A stretch of DNA of 6,875 nt, from positions 1 through 6,875 of the forward strand of contig USQA01000067.1 in the NCBI GenBank assembly GCA_900556695.1, given 5' to 3'. The translations under genes were made by a program, and so were the position numbers. Below the pieces are notes generated by a model. That model did no database searches, had not been told where the DNA came from, and saw nothing but the letters and a program-made list of their open reading frames with translations. The number at the start of each line of letters is the position of its first letter. Positions within the stretch are counted from its first letter, which is position 1. Shown here piece after piece: positions 5,790 through 6,875 of this stretch. The DNA comes from an uncultured Clostridium sp. (GTDB lineage: Bacteria > Bacillota > Clostridia > TANB77 > CAG-508).

Positions 5790-6875
5790 ACTTCAACATC
5801 AATATTTAATTTTTCTCCATTAATGTTTGTCTCAACATAACTTTCTCTTGTTTCATTATATTTAATGTCTACTGCTAAAGTATCATGTTTAATTAGTTCT
5901 TCATTTTCTTTTATAACTTTTTCTAAAGTTTCATTTCCAGATACGTATAAGTTTATATTATCAAGAACTTCAAATCCTTTATCTTTTCTCATATTTTGTA
6001 CTTTTGATAAGATTTCTCTCACATATCCTTCTTCTTTTAATTCTTGTGTTATATGTGTATCTAATACAACACCTATTTCTCCTTCTCCACTAAATGCAAA
6101 TCCTTCTTTTCCTTGCATTGTTATAAGTAGATTTTCTGAATTTAGACCAATTTGTGTGTCATCTACTTCTATGTATTCTACTCCGCCGTTTTTTACTGTA
6201 TTTGCTAAATCCATTTGATTTTTTTCTGATATTGCTTGTTTGATTTTTGGAATTAATCTTCCATATTCTTTTCCAAGTACAGGTAAATTTGGTTTTATTT
6301 CAAAGTTTACATATTCAGACATTTCTGCACCTAATTCAATTGATTTTACATTTAATTCTTCTTTTACTATGTCTTCATAATATTGTGGTAATGTATCAAT
6401 AGAAATTAACATTTCTGATAATGGTTGTCTGTTTTTAATATTTGCAGAGTTTCTTGCACTTCTTCCAAGTTTTACTATTTTATATGCTAAGTCCATTTCG
6501 TTTTCTAGGTTTTTATCAATTTCGTTTTCATTTACTTCAGGCCATAAGCATAAGTGTACACTTTCTGGTGCCTTGCTATCTAATCCTACTACTAAGTTTT
6601 GGTAGATTTCATCTGTCATAAATGGAACAAATGGTGCTGCTACTTTTATTAATGTTATTAATACTTTGTATAATGTCACATATGCTCCTATTTTTTCTTC
6701 TGTTAATTCAGTCATCCAAAATCTTTCTCTGTTTCTACGAACATACCAGTTTGATAATTCGTCTGTAAAAGCTTCTATTTGTAGCGCTGCACTTGTTATG
6801 TCATATTTTTCTAGTTTTTCATCTACTTCTTTTACTAATGTATTTAATTTTGAAATAATCCATTTATCCATTACA
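5783..6875 (-). CDS. ileS: Isoleucyl-tRNA synthetase, eukaryote-like type 2, C-terminal part
   Basis: The frame enters from the right edge and runs to the TAA at 5785-5783; about 363 C-terminal residues are visible, so the catalytic HIGH and KMSKS parts and the editing domain lie outside. The enzyme charges tRNA-Ile with isoleucine in the cytoplasm. Counting from the Met at 6871, DKWIISKLN (2-10) opens the anticodon-binding helical domain, with the diagnostic WYVRRNRERFW at 42-52, and KNRQPL at 146-151 begins the C-terminal domain region (DUF5915-like), ending with LDTHITQELKEEGYVREIL (270-288). WYVRR..RRFW-like sequence and the absence of a C-terminal four-cysteine zinc site place it in the type 2 (eukaryote-like) class rather than the E. 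coli type. Type 2 enzymes are known to be less sensitive to mupirocin. The Met at 6871 is internal: the frame remains open into the edge. An intrinsic terminator follows directly. Confidence 0.95.
   Translation of the reverse strand, partial: VMDKWIISKLNTLVKEVDEKLEKYDITSAALQIEAFTDELSNWYVRRNRERFWMTELTEEKIGAYVTLYKVLITLIKVAAPFVPFMTDEIYQNLVVGLDSKAPESVHLCLWPEVNENEIDKNLENEMDLAYKIVKLGRSARNSANIKNRQPLSEMLISIDTLPQYYEDIVKEELNVKSIELGAEMSEYVNFEIKPNLPVLGKEYGRLIPKIKQAISEKNQMDLANTVKNGGVEYIEVDDTQIGLNSENLLITMQGKEGFAFSGEGEIGVVLDTHITQELKEEGYVREILSKVQNMRKDKGFEVLDNINLYVSGNETLEKVIKENEELIKHDTLAVDIKYNETRESYVETNINGEKLNIDVEVD

Noticed and set aside
5865..6218. Plus-strand open frame of 117 codons inside ileS
   Set aside because: It is the Ser/Phe-rich mirror of the ileS coding strand and has no ribosome binding site.

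Overview
The window is strongly AT-rich on both strands, its genes have AGGAG-type ribosome binding sites and end in TAA or TAG, and tryptophan is coded by TGG. With a DUF3006 plus ComEC-like metallo-beta-lactamase pair and a clostridial-style RelE module, this points to a low-GC Firmicute, most likely a Clostridia-type (perhaps gut) bacterium. The species cannot be named from the sequence.

Left part (1-3574, + strand): three closely spaced genes that look like one operon. They encode a cytoplasmic glycoside hydrolase family 2 enzyme with both catalytic glutamates, a small histidine phosphatase with a complete active site, and a short, divergent MATE-type membrane transporter. The promoter lies upstream of the window, and no GC-rich terminator is visible after the transporter gene. 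Together they could act on a glycosylated and/or phosphorylated small molecule and move it across the membrane, but that is inference.

Middle (3596-4180, - strand): a type II toxin-antitoxin module of RelBE type with its own extended -10 promoter. The antitoxin gene is intact. The RelE toxin gene carries one extra base near 3686 that stops the protein at 55 residues; with that base removed an 81-residue RelE protein reads through to a family-typical C-terminus. This broken toxin is the clearest unusual item in the window.

Right part (4192-6875, - strand): a two-gene operon of a DUF3006 protein and a membrane-anchored ComEC-like metallo-beta-lactamase-fold hydrolase, preceded by a 333-bp gene-free stretch with two candidate promoters and, at its far end, the terminator of the upstream gene. 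That gene is the C-terminal part of isoleucyl-tRNA synthetase, of the eukaryote-like (type 2) class, and it runs off the right edge. The ileS terminator hairpin includes the stop codon, and its right arm can pair instead with a third copy of the same 7-base element, giving two mutually exclusive hairpins.

The left operon and the toxin-antitoxin genes converge at about 3575-3596. The left operon and TA module look accessory; ileS is a core gene.
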